DNA of 13,623 bases from Solirubrobacteraceae bacterium (GTDB lineage: Bacteria; Actinomycetota; Thermoleophilia; Solirubrobacterales; Solirubrobacteraceae). How positions within the stretch are numbered: the stretch's first letter is position 1; each line of letters starts with the position of its first letter. The stretch lies in assembly GCA_025455895.1 (NCBI GenBank), contig JALOLQ010000015.1, positions 1 through 13,623 on the forward strand, given 5' to 3'. This document shows, in pieces, positions 1 through 6,706 of this stretch. Position numbers and translations under genes: made by a program. The notes under the pieces are model-generated. The model ran no database searches. It saw only the letters and a list, made by a program, of their open reading frames with translations, and was not told the origin of the DNA.

Positions 1-1056
1 GACGAGCGGCGGGATCTCGCCGCCGTCCTGCTTGCGTCGCAGGACCTCGCCGACCGTCGCCGCGCCGCCGCGCTCGAGGAACCCGTGCTGGGTCATCCAG
101 GCGTCGTTGAAGATCTTCGACAGGTAGCTGCGCCCGCCGTCGGGCAGCACGACGCAGACCATCGCCTCGGGGTCGTCGATCCCCTTGGCGACCTCGAGCG
201 CGGCGTGGACCGCGGTGCCGCACGAGCCGCCGGCGAGGATGCCCTCGGTCGCGGCCAGGCGGCGGGTGGCCAGGAACGACTCCTTGTCGGAGACGATCAC
301 GTAGTCGTCCACGACCTCCGGATCGAAGGTCGCCGGCCAGAAGTCCTCGCCGACGCCCTCGACGAGGTAGGGCTTCACCGCGTCCTCGCCCTGCGAGTAG
401 ATCGAGCCGACCGGGTCGGCGCCGATCACCCGGATCTGCGGGTTGCGCTCCTTGAGGTAGCGCCCGCTGCCGCTGATCGTGCCGCCGGTGCCGACGCCGA
501 CGACGAGGTGCGTGATCCGTCCGCCGGACTGCTCCCACAGCTCCGGTCCGGTGGTCGCGTAGTGCGAGGCGGGGTTGGCCGGGTTGAAGTACTGGTTGGG
601 CTGGAACGCGCCGGGGATCTCCTCGGTGAGGCGGTCGGCGACGCGGTAGTAGGACTCGGGCGAGTCCGGGGCGACGGCCGTCGGCGCGATCACGACCTCG
701 GCGCCGTAGGCGCGCAGCAGGTCGATCTTCTCCTTGCTCATCTTGTCCGGCATCACCGCGATCACGCGGTAGCCCTTGAGCCGCGCGGCGATCGCCAGCC
801 CGGTGCCGGTGTTGCCCGAGGTCGGCTCGACGATCGTCCCCCCGGGCTTCAGCTTCCCCTCGCGCTCGGCCGCCTCGATCATCGCGATCGCCGGGCGGTC
901 CTTGATCGAGCCGCCCGGGTTCAGGTACTCGACCTTGGCGACGAGCTGCGGCGTGAGCCCGGCGCCCAGGCGGGAGAGGCGCACGAGCGGGGTGTGGCCG
1001 ACGGCGTCGAGGATCGAGTCCTTGATGTCGGCCTGGGTGGCGGTGAGCGGCTCCAT
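1..1056 (-). CDS. Cystathionine beta-synthase, PLP-dependent (3' end beyond the left edge)
   Basis: This fold-type II PLP enzyme probably condenses serine with homocysteine to cystathionine in the cytoplasm (transsulfuration). From ATG at 1056 the frame stays open for 352 codons to the window edge. The PLP lysine is K52 in GGSIKDR; a phosphate-binding SGNTG loop follows, and a GVGTGGTISG loop lies mid-protein. The catalytic domain ends near SYLSKIFNDAWM, the place where CBS enzymes have SYMTKF-like sequence. The residues after it (TVGEVLRRK, then EIPPLV) look like the start of a CBS domain pair, which separates it from plain cysteine synthase (CysK/CysM). The C-terminal CBS domains are off the window. 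No clear Shine-Dalgarno precedes the ATG. It diverges from an Lrp/AsnC gene that may control it. O-acetylserine sulfhydrylase activity is the main alternative. Confidence 0.9.
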   Translation of the reverse strand, partial: MEPLTATQADIKDSILDAVGHTPLVRLSRLGAGLTPQLVAKVEYLNPGGSIKDRPAIAMIEAAEREGKLKPGGTIVEPTSGNTGTGLAIAARLKGYRVIAVMPDKMSKEKIDLLRAYGAEVVIAPTAVAPDSPESYYRVADRLTEEIPGAFQPNQYFNPANPASHYATTGPELWEQSGGRITHLVVGVGTGGTISGSGRYLKERNPQIRVIGADPVGSIYSQGEDAVKPYLVEGVGEDFWPATFDPEVVDDYVIVSDKESFLATRRLAATEGILAGGSCGTAVHAALEVAKGIDDPEAMVCVVLPDGGRSYLSKIFNDAWMTQHGFLERGGAATVGEVLRRKQDGGEIPPLV

Positions 1057-1076
1057 ACCGGTGAAAGTGAATCAGC

Positions 1077-1116
1077 GTTCGGCAGATTGTCCAGGCTGCC
1101 GTAGGATGTTCGGCAG
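1077..1116. promoter_or_regulatory. Probable Lrp/AsnC operator: three alternating half-sites over a promoter
   Basis: Between the divergent starts, CGGCAG (1080-1085), CTGCCG (1096-1101) and CGGCAG (1111-1116) alternate in orientation at 16- and 15-bp steps. The outer two lie in a 9-bp direct repeat, GTTCGGCAG, at 1077-1085 and 1108-1116, 31 bp apart or about three helical turns. A -10-like TAGGAT (1102-1107, plus strand) sits between the second and third half-sites; no good -35 is seen. Phased sites covering the promoter fit an Lrp-type octamer that represses its own gene. Binding is inferred. Confidence 0.5.
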
Positions 1117-1156
1117 CAGGGCGCTCCGGCGTCCAGATCTTTCGCTCGAGAGCGCC

Positions 1157-1160
1157 GAGG
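1157..1160 (+). promoter_or_regulatory. Ribosome binding site of the Lrp/AsnC gene
   Basis: GAGG lies 7 nt before the GTG at 1168 and supports that start codon. Confidence 0.45.
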
Positions 1161-1167
1161 TCCCTTC

Positions 1168-1656
1168 GTGCCGAATCTTCCGCAGCCCCCGCTGGACGCC
1201 GTCGACCAGGCGATCGTCGAGGCGCTGAGCGCCGACGCGCGCCTGCCGAACAACCGCCTCGCCGAGCGCGTGGGCGTCGCGCCCTCGACCTGCCTGCAGC
1301 GCGTGCGCGCGCTGCGCGAGCGCGGCGTGCTGCGCGGCTTCCACGCCGAGGTCGACCTCGAGGCGCTCGGCCGCCCGCTCCAGGCGCTCGTGGCGATCCG
1401 CCTCGCCGTGCACGACCGCGCGCAGATCGAGGAGTTCACCGCGCACGTGCGCGCGCTGCCCGGAGTGCTCCAGGTGTTCCACCTCGCCGGCCCGACCGAC
1501 TACCTCGTCTGGATCGCCACCGCCGGCGCGCAGGACCTGCGCGAGTTCGTCGTCGAGCACCTGGCGACCGACCCGGCCGTCGCCCACGCCGAGACCTCGC
1601 TGATCTACGAGCACCACCGCGGCCCGGGGATCTGGGGCGCGCTGGAGCCGGGCTGA
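1168..1656 (+). CDS. Lrp/AsnC family transcriptional regulator
   Basis: A 162-residue feast/famine regulator, usual length for the family. Residues about 9-63 form the winged helix-turn-helix (LDAVDQAIVEALSADAR, then LAERVGVAPSTCLQRVRALRERGVLRGF). Residues about 70-150 form the RAM/ASNC domain, which binds an amino-acid effector and builds dimers and octamers; its GPTDYLVWIA stretch matches the family's conserved glycine turn. The start is GTG at 1168 with GAGG 7 nt upstream. It diverges from the cystathionine beta-synthase gene across a 111-bp gap with phased half-sites, so it probably regulates itself and that gene. Lrp-family members controlling cysteine metabolism are known (E. coli DecR/YbaO), so a sulfur amino acid is a reasonable effector guess. 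The effector cannot be read from the sequence. Its stop lies 4 nt from the end of the convergent PAC2 gene. Confidence 0.93.
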   Translation: MPNLPQPPLDAVDQAIVEALSADARLPNNRLAERVGVAPSTCLQRVRALRERGVLRGFHAEVDLEALGRPLQALVAIRLAVHDRAQIEEFTAHVRALPGVLQVFHLAGPTDYLVWIATAGAQDLREFVVEHLATDPAVAHAETSLIYEHHRGPGIWGALEPG

Positions 1657-1660
1657 GCGC

Positions 1661-2539
1661 CTACTCCGGCGGGCGCTGCTGGAGGAAGCGCTGGAACTCG
1701 CGCGCGATGACGTCGCCGGAGGGCACGTCCTCGCTCGTGGGCTCCGGCGCCTCGGCGTCGGCGGCCTGCTCGAGGCGCTCGACGAACTGGCGCACGTCGT
1801 CGTCGCCCGCGACGGCGGCGGTGACCCGGCGCTCGTAGTCGGCGGCGGCCGTCTCGAGGTCGCCGGCGTCGACGTTCACCCCGACGAGCCCCTCGAGCTT
1901 GCGCACGAGCGCGAGCGAGGCCTTCGGGTTCGGCGCGGCGGCGACGTAGTGGGGCACGCTCGCCCACAGCGAGACCGACGGGATGCCCGCATCCTGGAAG
2001 GCGGTGTAGAGCACGCCGGTGATCCCGGTCGGGCCCTCGTAGGAGGTCGTCTGGAGCGCGTGGCGCTCGACGAGCGCCTCGTCGCTGGCCAGGCCGACGA
2101 GCGGCACCGGGCGCGTGTGCGGGACGTCGGCGAGCAGCGCGCCGAGCGTCACCGCGAGCTGCGCGCCGAGCGCCTCGGAGAGCTCGATGATCGCCGCGCA
2201 GAACGAGCGCCAGCGCATCGAGGGCTCGGGGCCGCTGACCAGCACGAGGTCGCGCGGCGCGTGCGGGGCGCGCGCCGCCCAGATCTCGACCTCGGGCCAC
2301 TCGACCGCGCGCGTGCGTCCCTCGACGAGGCGGACCGTCGGGCGGGTGGCCTGGAAGTCGAAGAAGTCCTCCGGGTCGAGCCGCGCGAAGCGCGTCGCGG
2401 AGAAGGCGGAACCGAGGAACGTGAGCGCCGCCGAGGCGGCCTCGCCGGCGTCGTTCCAGCCCTCGAACGCGCACACGATCGCGGGGGCGCGAAGGCCGTC
2501 CGGGCGGCTCTCCCAGATCAGGGGCGGCATCCGGGTCAC
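1661..2539 (-). CDS. PAC2 (proteasome assembly chaperone 2) family protein
   Basis: A 292-residue soluble protein of the PAC2/DUF75 family. The family signature is clear: CAFEGWNDAGEAASAAL near residues 23-39, then a second conserved block (LVLVSGPEPSMRW) and YEGPTGITGVLY with a following Pro-rich turn near mid-protein. The C-terminal 60 residues are acidic and probably helical (EQAADAEAPEPTSEDVPSG), as often seen in actinobacterial members. The family shares a fold with eukaryotic and archaeal 20S proteasome assembly chaperones; its bacterial role is not established, and no proteasome gene is in view. The start is uncertain: GTG at 2539 or ATG at 2530 in the same frame, neither with a Shine-Dalgarno. 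It diverges from the HD-domain nuclease with 16 bp between start codons. Confidence 0.88.
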   Translation of the reverse strand: MTRMPPLIWESRPDGLRAPAIVCAFEGWNDAGEAASAALTFLGSAFSATRFARLDPEDFFDFQATRPTVRLVEGRTRAVEWPEVEIWAARAPHAPRDLVLVSGPEPSMRWRSFCAAIIELSEALGAQLAVTLGALLADVPHTRPVPLVGLASDEALVERHALQTTSYEGPTGITGVLYTAFQDAGIPSVSLWASVPHYVAAAPNPKASLALVRKLEGLVGVNVDAGDLETAAADYERRVTAAVAGDDDVRQFVERLEQAADAEAPEPTSEDVPSGDVIAREFQRFLQQRPPE

Positions 2540-2543
2540 GGTA

Positions 2544-2550
2544 CATCATG
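2544..2550. promoter_or_regulatory. Possible shared -10 region between the PAC2 and HD-nuclease genes
   Basis: The 16-bp gap holds CATCAT on the plus strand (2544-2549), 6 nt before GTG 2556, and CATGAT on the minus strand (2550-2545), 5 nt before GTG 2539. Both are imperfect -10 elements, spaced as for leaderless transcripts. No Shine-Dalgarno is seen on either side. The evidence is weak and is strengthened mainly by similar arrangements at 8682-8688 and 13447-13453. Confidence 0.3.
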
Positions 2551-2555
2551 GGCTC

Positions 2556-3503
2556 GTGAGCCCCGCCGACCCGTCCCGGCGTCTGCAGCCCGTGCCCGAC
2601 GCCGCCGCGCCGGGCACGATCGCGGCGCTGCGCGACGGCGACCCGCTCGACGGGATCTACGCCTGCACGCGCAAGGACCGGCTCGTCGCGCGCACCGGGA
2701 GCCCGTACCTGGCGCTCGAGCTGCGTGACCGCACCGGCGCGCTCCCCGCGCGCCTCTTCCGCGACGCCGACCTGCACGGCGCGCGCTTCGAGCGCGGCGA
2801 CCTCGTCCGGGCGGCGGGGCGCGTCACGCGCTTTCGCGGCGAGCTCCAGGCCGAGCTCACCGCGATCGCCACCGCGCCGCCCGGCGCCGCCGACCCGGCC
2901 GCGTTCCTGCCCACCGCCTACCGCGACCTCGACGAGCTCGACGGCTTCCTCGAGCACCTCGCCGGCGAGGTGCGCCAGCCCGGCTACGCCGCGCTGCTCG
3001 CGCGGATCCTGCGCGACGACGAGCTGCGGGCCGCGCTGCGGCGCTCGCCCGCCACGCGCGCCGCGCATCACGCCTACCTCGGCGGGCTGCTCGAGCACAC
3101 CGTCGGGGTGGCGACGCTCGCCGCCGAGACCTGCCAGCTGCACCAGCGGCTCGACCAGGACCTGCTGCTCACCGCGGCGATCGTCCACGACCTCGGCCGC
3201 ACCCGCGAGCTGACGCTCGGCGCGGAGATCGGGCTCAGCGACGAGGGGCGCCTGCTGGGCCACGTCGAGCTCGGCCTGCGGATGCTCCACGGCCTCGCCG
3301 GGGAGACCGGCCTGGACGGCGCCCGGCTGCTCGCGCTCGAGCACTGCGTGCTGGCCCACCACGGCGCCGACGCGCTGCCGCAGCGGCGCTTCGCCCTCCC
3401 GGAGGCGCTCGCGCTGTACCGCCTGAACGGGCTCGACGCCTCGGTCAAGGGCGCGATCGAGCACGGGCTGGGGCACGACGCCCCGGCGCCCGAAGGCCGC
3501 TGA
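2556..3503 (+). CDS. OB-fold/HD-domain nuclease, YhaM-like 3'-5' exoribonuclease
   Basis: A 315-residue cytoplasmic protein joining an N-terminal OB-fold nucleic-acid-binding domain (about residues 33-106) to an HD metal-dependent hydrolase domain (about 168-305). This is the architecture of YhaM 3'-5' exoribonucleases. Visible motifs are HHAYLGGLLEHT (171-182), IVHDLG with the HD pair at 211-212, the EGRLLGH stretch ending at H236, and HCVLAHHG ending in H268-H269. The last metal ligand of the HD fold, normally Asp in an LHxxDxxDA motif, appears to be Asn (N291 in YRLNGLDA), so activity or metal use may be changed. The start is GTG at 2556; the open frame upstream overlaps the divergent PAC2 gene and is not coding. 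Its stop abuts the stop of the convergent hybrid kinase. Another HD phosphohydrolase role is possible. Confidence 0.85.
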   Translation: MSPADPSRRLQPVPDAAAPGTIAALRDGDPLDGIYACTRKDRLVARTGSPYLALELRDRTGALPARLFRDADLHGARFERGDLVRAAGRVTRFRGELQAELTAIATAPPGAADPAAFLPTAYRDLDELDGFLEHLAGEVRQPGYAALLARILRDDELRAALRRSPATRAAHHAYLGGLLEHTVGVATLAAETCQLHQRLDQDLLLTAAIVHDLGRTRELTLGAEIGLSDEGRLLGHVELGLRMLHGLAGETGLDGARLLALEHCVLAHHGADALPQRRFALPEALALYRLNGLDASVKGAIEHGLGHDAPAPEGR

Positions 3504-3510
3504 TCAGGCC
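3495..3510. terminator. Possible bidirectional hairpin at abutting stop codons
   Basis: GGCC at 3495-3498 can pair with GGCC at 3507-3510 around an 8-nt loop that contains TGATCA (3501-3506). TGATCA is a palindrome made of the stop codons of the two convergent genes, one on each strand. The stem is short and no T-run follows, so termination is only suggested. Confidence 0.25.
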
Positions 3511-6500
3511 GCCGCGTCGCGCGCGGCCGCGGGCTCCTCGAGCGCGCGCGAGACGGTGCCGAGCAGGCTCTCGCGCGTGAACGGCTTCTGCACGAAGGCG
3601 ATCTCCCCCTCGCGCGCGCCGTCGAGCACGACGACGTCCTCGGTGTGCCCGGACATGAACACGACCCGCAGCCCGGGCTGGAGCTCCTCGGCGCGCCGCG
3701 CGAGGTCGTGCCCGGTCATCCCCGGCATGACGACGTCGGTGACGAGCAGGTCCACCGGCTCCCAGGCGGCGAGCGCCTCCTCGCCGCCGGCCGCCTCGCG
3801 CACGTCGTAGCCGTGCTTGGCGAGCATCCGCACCGCCTGGCGCCGCACCGGGTCCTGGTCCTCGACGACGAGCACGCGCGCGCCGCCCGCGGCGCTCGGC
3901 GGGGCCGCCTCCGGCTCGGCGGGCGCCGGCTCGCTCTCGGCGGCGGGCAGCGTGAAGCGCACGATGGTGCCCGCGCCGGGGCGCGAGTCGATCGCGATCT
4001 CGCCGCCGGAGTCGGTCACGATGCCGTGCACGGTGGCGAGGCCGAGGCCCGTGCCCTCGCCCGGCGCCTTCGTCGTGAAGAACGGCTCGAACGCGCGGCC
4101 CGCGACGTCGGCGGGCATGCCGGTGCCCTCGTCCTCGACGGTCACCTCGATCCCCATCCCCGCGGCGCGCACCCCGATCTCGAGCACGCCGCCGTCGGGC
4201 ATCGCGTCGCGCGCGTTGACGGCGAGGTTCACGAGCACCTGCTCGAGCCGGGACGGGTCCACGAGCACCGGCGGCAGCGGCTCCTCGCACGTGATCCGCA
4301 GGCTCACCCGCTCGCCGAGCGAGCGCGAGAGCAGCGACTCGAGATCGCGCAGCAGCGGGGCGACCTCGAGCACCTCGGGCCGGACGACCTCGCGGCGGCT
4401 GAACATGAGCAGCTGCCGGGTGAGCGCGGCGGCGCGCTCGGCGGCGCGGCCGATCTCGGCGACGTCCTCGCGCACCGGCGACTCGGGCTCGAGCTCGTCC
4501 TGGGCGAAGGTGACGCACGAGAGGATCACCGACAGCAGGTTGTTGAAGTCGTGGGCGACGCCGCCGGCGAGCTGGCCGACGCTCTCCAGCCGCTGGGCCT
4601 GGGCGAGGCGCAGCTCGAGCTCGCGGCGCTGCTGCTCGGCGCGCCGGCGGTCGGTGAGATCGGTGGCGATCGAGCAGACGGCGGAGATCGCGCCGTCGGT
4701 GTCGAGCAGCGGGAACTTCACGAGCAGGTACTGGCGCTCGCCCTCGCCGAAGAGGTCGGGCACGCTGACCTCGATCTGGCGCAGCTCCCCGGTGGCCACG
4801 ACCTCGCGGTCGAGGTCGTCGTCCTGCCCGCCGGAGAACTCGGTCGGCGCCGCCTCGGCGGCGGTGCGCCCGAGCGCGTCGTCGGCGCTCACCCCGGTCG
4901 TCTCCTGCCAGCGGCGGTTCACGAGCACGAGCCGCTGCTGGGTGTCCTTGACGAAGATCAGCGCGGGCGCGTTGTCGATGATCGCCTGGAGGCGCTGCTC
5001 ACCGGCGCGGCGCTCGGCCTCGGCGCGGCGGCGCTCGGAGAGGTCGACGAGCTGGACGAGGAAGTAGAGCGGGCGCTCGCCGTCGCCGTGCATCAGCGAG
5101 ACGTGCGCGAGCATGTGCAGCACGCGCCCGTCCGCGTGCAGCAGCCGCTTCTCGATCGCGTAGCTGCGCCGGCGGCCCGCGAGCAGCTCGCGGATCAGCG
5201 GCCGGTCGAGGTCGGCGTCGTCGGGGTGGCTGAGCTCGCGCAGCGTCAGCGTGCGCAGCTCCGCCTCGGTGCGCCCGGCCATCTGCGCGATCGCGCGGTT
5301 CAGGCGCAGCCAGCGGCCCTCGAGGTCGATGAGCGCCATGCCGATCGGGGCGTCGTCGAAGGCGCGGCGGAAGAGCTGCTCGGCGGCCCGCAGCGCGTCC
5401 TCGACGCGGCGCGCCTCGGTCACGTCCTGGCAGGTGCCGTGCACGACCGCGGCGGTCCCGCCCTCGCCGGCCGACACCTCGCCGCGCACGTGCACCATCC
5501 GCACGTCGCCGTCGGGACGCACGATGCGGTGGTCGATGTTCCAGGCGCGCCCCTCGGCGACGGCCTGCTCGACGGCGCGGCCGACGCGGGCGCGGTCGTC
5601 CGGGTGGATGCGGTCGAGGTGGTCGGCCCAGGTGCGGCTGGCCGCCTCCGGGCGCAGCCCGTAGATCCGGTAGAGCTCGTCCGACCAGCTCACGCGGTCC
5701 TCGGCGACGAGCCACTCCCAGCTGCCCAGGCGGGCGACCTGCTGGGCCTCGGCGAGCTTCGCCTCGTTGGCGGCGAGCGCCTCCTGCGCCGCGATCCGCG
5801 CGGTGACGTCCTGGAACTGGCAGACGTAGTAGAGGGGATGGCCGGCCGGGTCGCGCACGAGCGTGCCGCTGACCAGCGCGATCACGTCCTCGCCCGCGTC
5901 CGAGAGCAGCCGCGCCTCGAGCTGGAAGGACGGGAGCAGCTCGCGGGACTCGCGGCTCGCCTCCCAGCGCGCGGCGGCCTCGCGGTCGGCGGCGACGTCG
6001 AGCGCGTTGGTCGCCAGCAGCTCGTCCTCGCTGCGCCCGAGCATCTCGACCAGCGCCTGGTTCACGCGGCGGAAGCTGCCGTCCGGGTCGATCAGCGCCA
6101 TGCCGATCGGGGCGTCGCGGAAGGCCTGGCTCAGACGCTCGGCGTCGGCCTCGTCACGCTCGGAGATGTCGCGGGCGACGAGGTGGCAGAGGCCGGCGCC
6201 GGGGTCGACGACGGCGCGGACCTCGACCCAGCGCGCCTCACCGCCCGCGCGCAGGATCCGGCAGCGGAACTCCTCGTAGCGCGCGCGGCCGCCGGCGTCC
6301 GGGCGCGCGGCGAACAGCTCGCGCACGTGCTCGACGTCGCCCGGGTGCACGAGCTCCCACAGCGAGCCCCCGAGCGCGGGAGCGGCGGCGCCGGTCGCCA
6401 GGCGCACGGCGGCGGCGTTCGCGCGGCGGATCTCGCCGTCGACGGTGCACACCACCAGGGCGTCGGTGGCGAGCTCGAACAGGCGCTGCTCGAGGGCGTC

Positions 6501-6527
6501 GTCGGGGATGTGGCCGAGGGGCTGCAC
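3504..6527 (-). CDS. Cytoplasmic hybrid histidine kinase: five PAS domains, HisKA, HATPase, receiver
   Basis: A 1007-residue sensor kinase with no membrane segment or signal peptide. Approximate domains: PAS1 15-120, PAS2 132-245, PAS3 263-372 (PAS_3-like, GSWEW and IHPDD), PAS4 385-498, PAS5 511-628, HisKA 640-710, HATPase 745-868, receiver 882-1000. The catalytic parts look intact: H659 in AHDFNN, N-box N771 in NLAVNARDA, G1 box DEGTGMP from D799, FEPFFTTK, and G2 box GTGLGL (825-830). The receiver has phospho-acceptor D931 (VTDVVMPG) and K981 (QKPF). Such a kinase needs a histidine phosphotransfer protein to pass phosphate on; the divergent LytS-like protein is a candidate. I chose GTG 6527 because a good promoter lies at 6560-6588, inside the longer frame that starts at ATG 6605. 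No Cys or heme-ligand signature identifies the signal. Confidence 0.92.
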   Translation of the reverse strand: MQPLGHIPDDALEQRLFELATDALVVCTVDGEIRRANAAAVRLATGAAAPALGGSLWELVHPGDVEHVRELFAARPDAGGRARYEEFRCRILRAGGEARWVEVRAVVDPGAGLCHLVARDISERDEADAERLSQAFRDAPIGMALIDPDGSFRRVNQALVEMLGRSEDELLATNALDVAADREAAARWEASRESRELLPSFQLEARLLSDAGEDVIALVSGTLVRDPAGHPLYYVCQFQDVTARIAAQEALAANEAKLAEAQQVARLGSWEWLVAEDRVSWSDELYRIYGLRPEAASRTWADHLDRIHPDDRARVGRAVEQAVAEGRAWNIDHRIVRPDGDVRMVHVRGEVSAGEGGTAAVVHGTCQDVTEARRVEDALRAAEQLFRRAFDDAPIGMALIDLEGRWLRLNRAIAQMAGRTEAELRTLTLRELSHPDDADLDRPLIRELLAGRRRSYAIEKRLLHADGRVLHMLAHVSLMHGDGERPLYFLVQLVDLSERRRAEAERRAGEQRLQAIIDNAPALIFVKDTQQRLVLVNRRWQETTGVSADDALGRTAAEAAPTEFSGGQDDDLDREVVATGELRQIEVSVPDLFGEGERQYLLVKFPLLDTDGAISAVCSIATDLTDRRRAEQQRRELELRLAQAQRLESVGQLAGGVAHDFNNLLSVILSCVTFAQDELEPESPVREDVAEIGRAAERAAALTRQLLMFSRREVVRPEVLEVAPLLRDLESLLSRSLGERVSLRITCEEPLPPVLVDPSRLEQVLVNLAVNARDAMPDGGVLEIGVRAAGMGIEVTVEDEGTGMPADVAGRAFEPFFTTKAPGEGTGLGLATVHGIVTDSGGEIAIDSRPGAGTIVRFTLPAAESEPAPAEPEAAPPSAAGGARVLVVEDQDPVRRQAVRMLAKHGYDVREAAGGEEALAAWEPVDLLVTDVVMPGMTGHDLARRAEELQPGLRVVFMSGHTEDVVVLDGAREGEIAFVQKPFTRESLLGTVSRALEEPAAARDAAA

Positions 6528-6541
6528 GTGATCGTGATTCC

Positions 6542-6559
6542 CGGACGCCACGGCGTCCG
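6542..6559. promoter_or_regulatory. 18-bp palindrome at the hybrid-kinase transcription start
   Basis: CGGACGCCACGGCGTCCG has perfect 8-bp arms around a 2-nt centre. It begins directly downstream of the -10 element at 6560-6565, so the expected transcription start (about 6551-6554) falls at its centre. It could be a repressor operator or, as RNA, a 5'-leader hairpin about 15 nt before GTG 6527. Confidence 0.5.
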
Positions 6560-6588
6560 AGACTACGTATCGGCAGGTTCGCTCACAA
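6560..6588 (-). promoter_or_regulatory. Sigma70-type promoter of the hybrid kinase
   Basis: On the minus strand, TTGTGA (6588-6583) and TAGTCT (6565-6560) are separated by exactly 17 bp. The -35 matches TTGACA at 4 of 6 bases, and the -10 has the conserved T, A and final T. It implies a leader of about 25 nt to GTG 6527, with a weak GGGAA 10 nt before that codon. A partly symmetric CCGA...TCGG element (6557-6573) overlaps the -10. Confidence 0.55.
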
Positions 6589-6616
6589 GACGTAGCCCCC
6601 TGCATCCGGCCATCCA

Positions 6617-6652
6617 GCGCGCCGGACGGCGGCTGGGGCGCGCCGAACGGCG
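6617..6652. promoter_or_regulatory. Direct-repeat operator candidate upstream of the LytTR operon
   Basis: GCGCGCCGGACGGCG (6617-6631) recurs as GCGCGCCGAACGGCG (6638-6652): 14 of 15 bases identical and 21 bp apart, two helical turns. LytTR regulators such as AgrA bind paired direct repeats of about this spacing, just upstream of the -35 region. With the -10 candidate at 6683 the repeats span roughly -78 to -43, an activator position. Base composition is extreme here, so chance similarity is possible. Confidence 0.45.
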
Positions 6653-6682
6653 ACGCGCGGCCGAGCGCGCCGGGCCGGCCGC

Positions 6683-6688
6683 TAGCGT
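6683..6688 (+). promoter_or_regulatory. Candidate -10 element of the LytS-like/LytTR operon
   Basis: TAGCGT fits TANNNT and lies 18 nt before ATG 6707. The expected -35 position (about 6660-6665) shows no match, as expected if the promoter depends on an activator bound at 6617-6652. Confidence 0.35.
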
Positions 6689-6706
6689 TCGCCGTCGAAG
6701 CAGGGA

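Noticed and set aside
1639..1670. Hairpins between the convergent Lrp and PAC2 stop codons
   Set aside because: Only 5-bp stems with loops of 12-14 nt and no T-run; weaker than expected by chance in such GC-rich DNA to count as a terminator.
2115..2555. N-terminal extension of the HD nuclease
   Set aside because: The 147 extra codons lie opposite the PAC2 coding region and are Ser/Arg-rich; the family match begins after GTG 2556.
1605..3476. Open frame of 623 codons on the minus strand across the PAC2 and HD-nuclease genes
   Set aside because: A shadow frame of two supported genes, Arg/Gly-rich and without domains.
6665..6673. A third GCGCGCCGG box downstream of the two LytTR-operon repeats
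   Set aside because: It matches only the first 9 bases and is 27 bp from the second copy, out of the 21-bp phase; probably base-composition noise.
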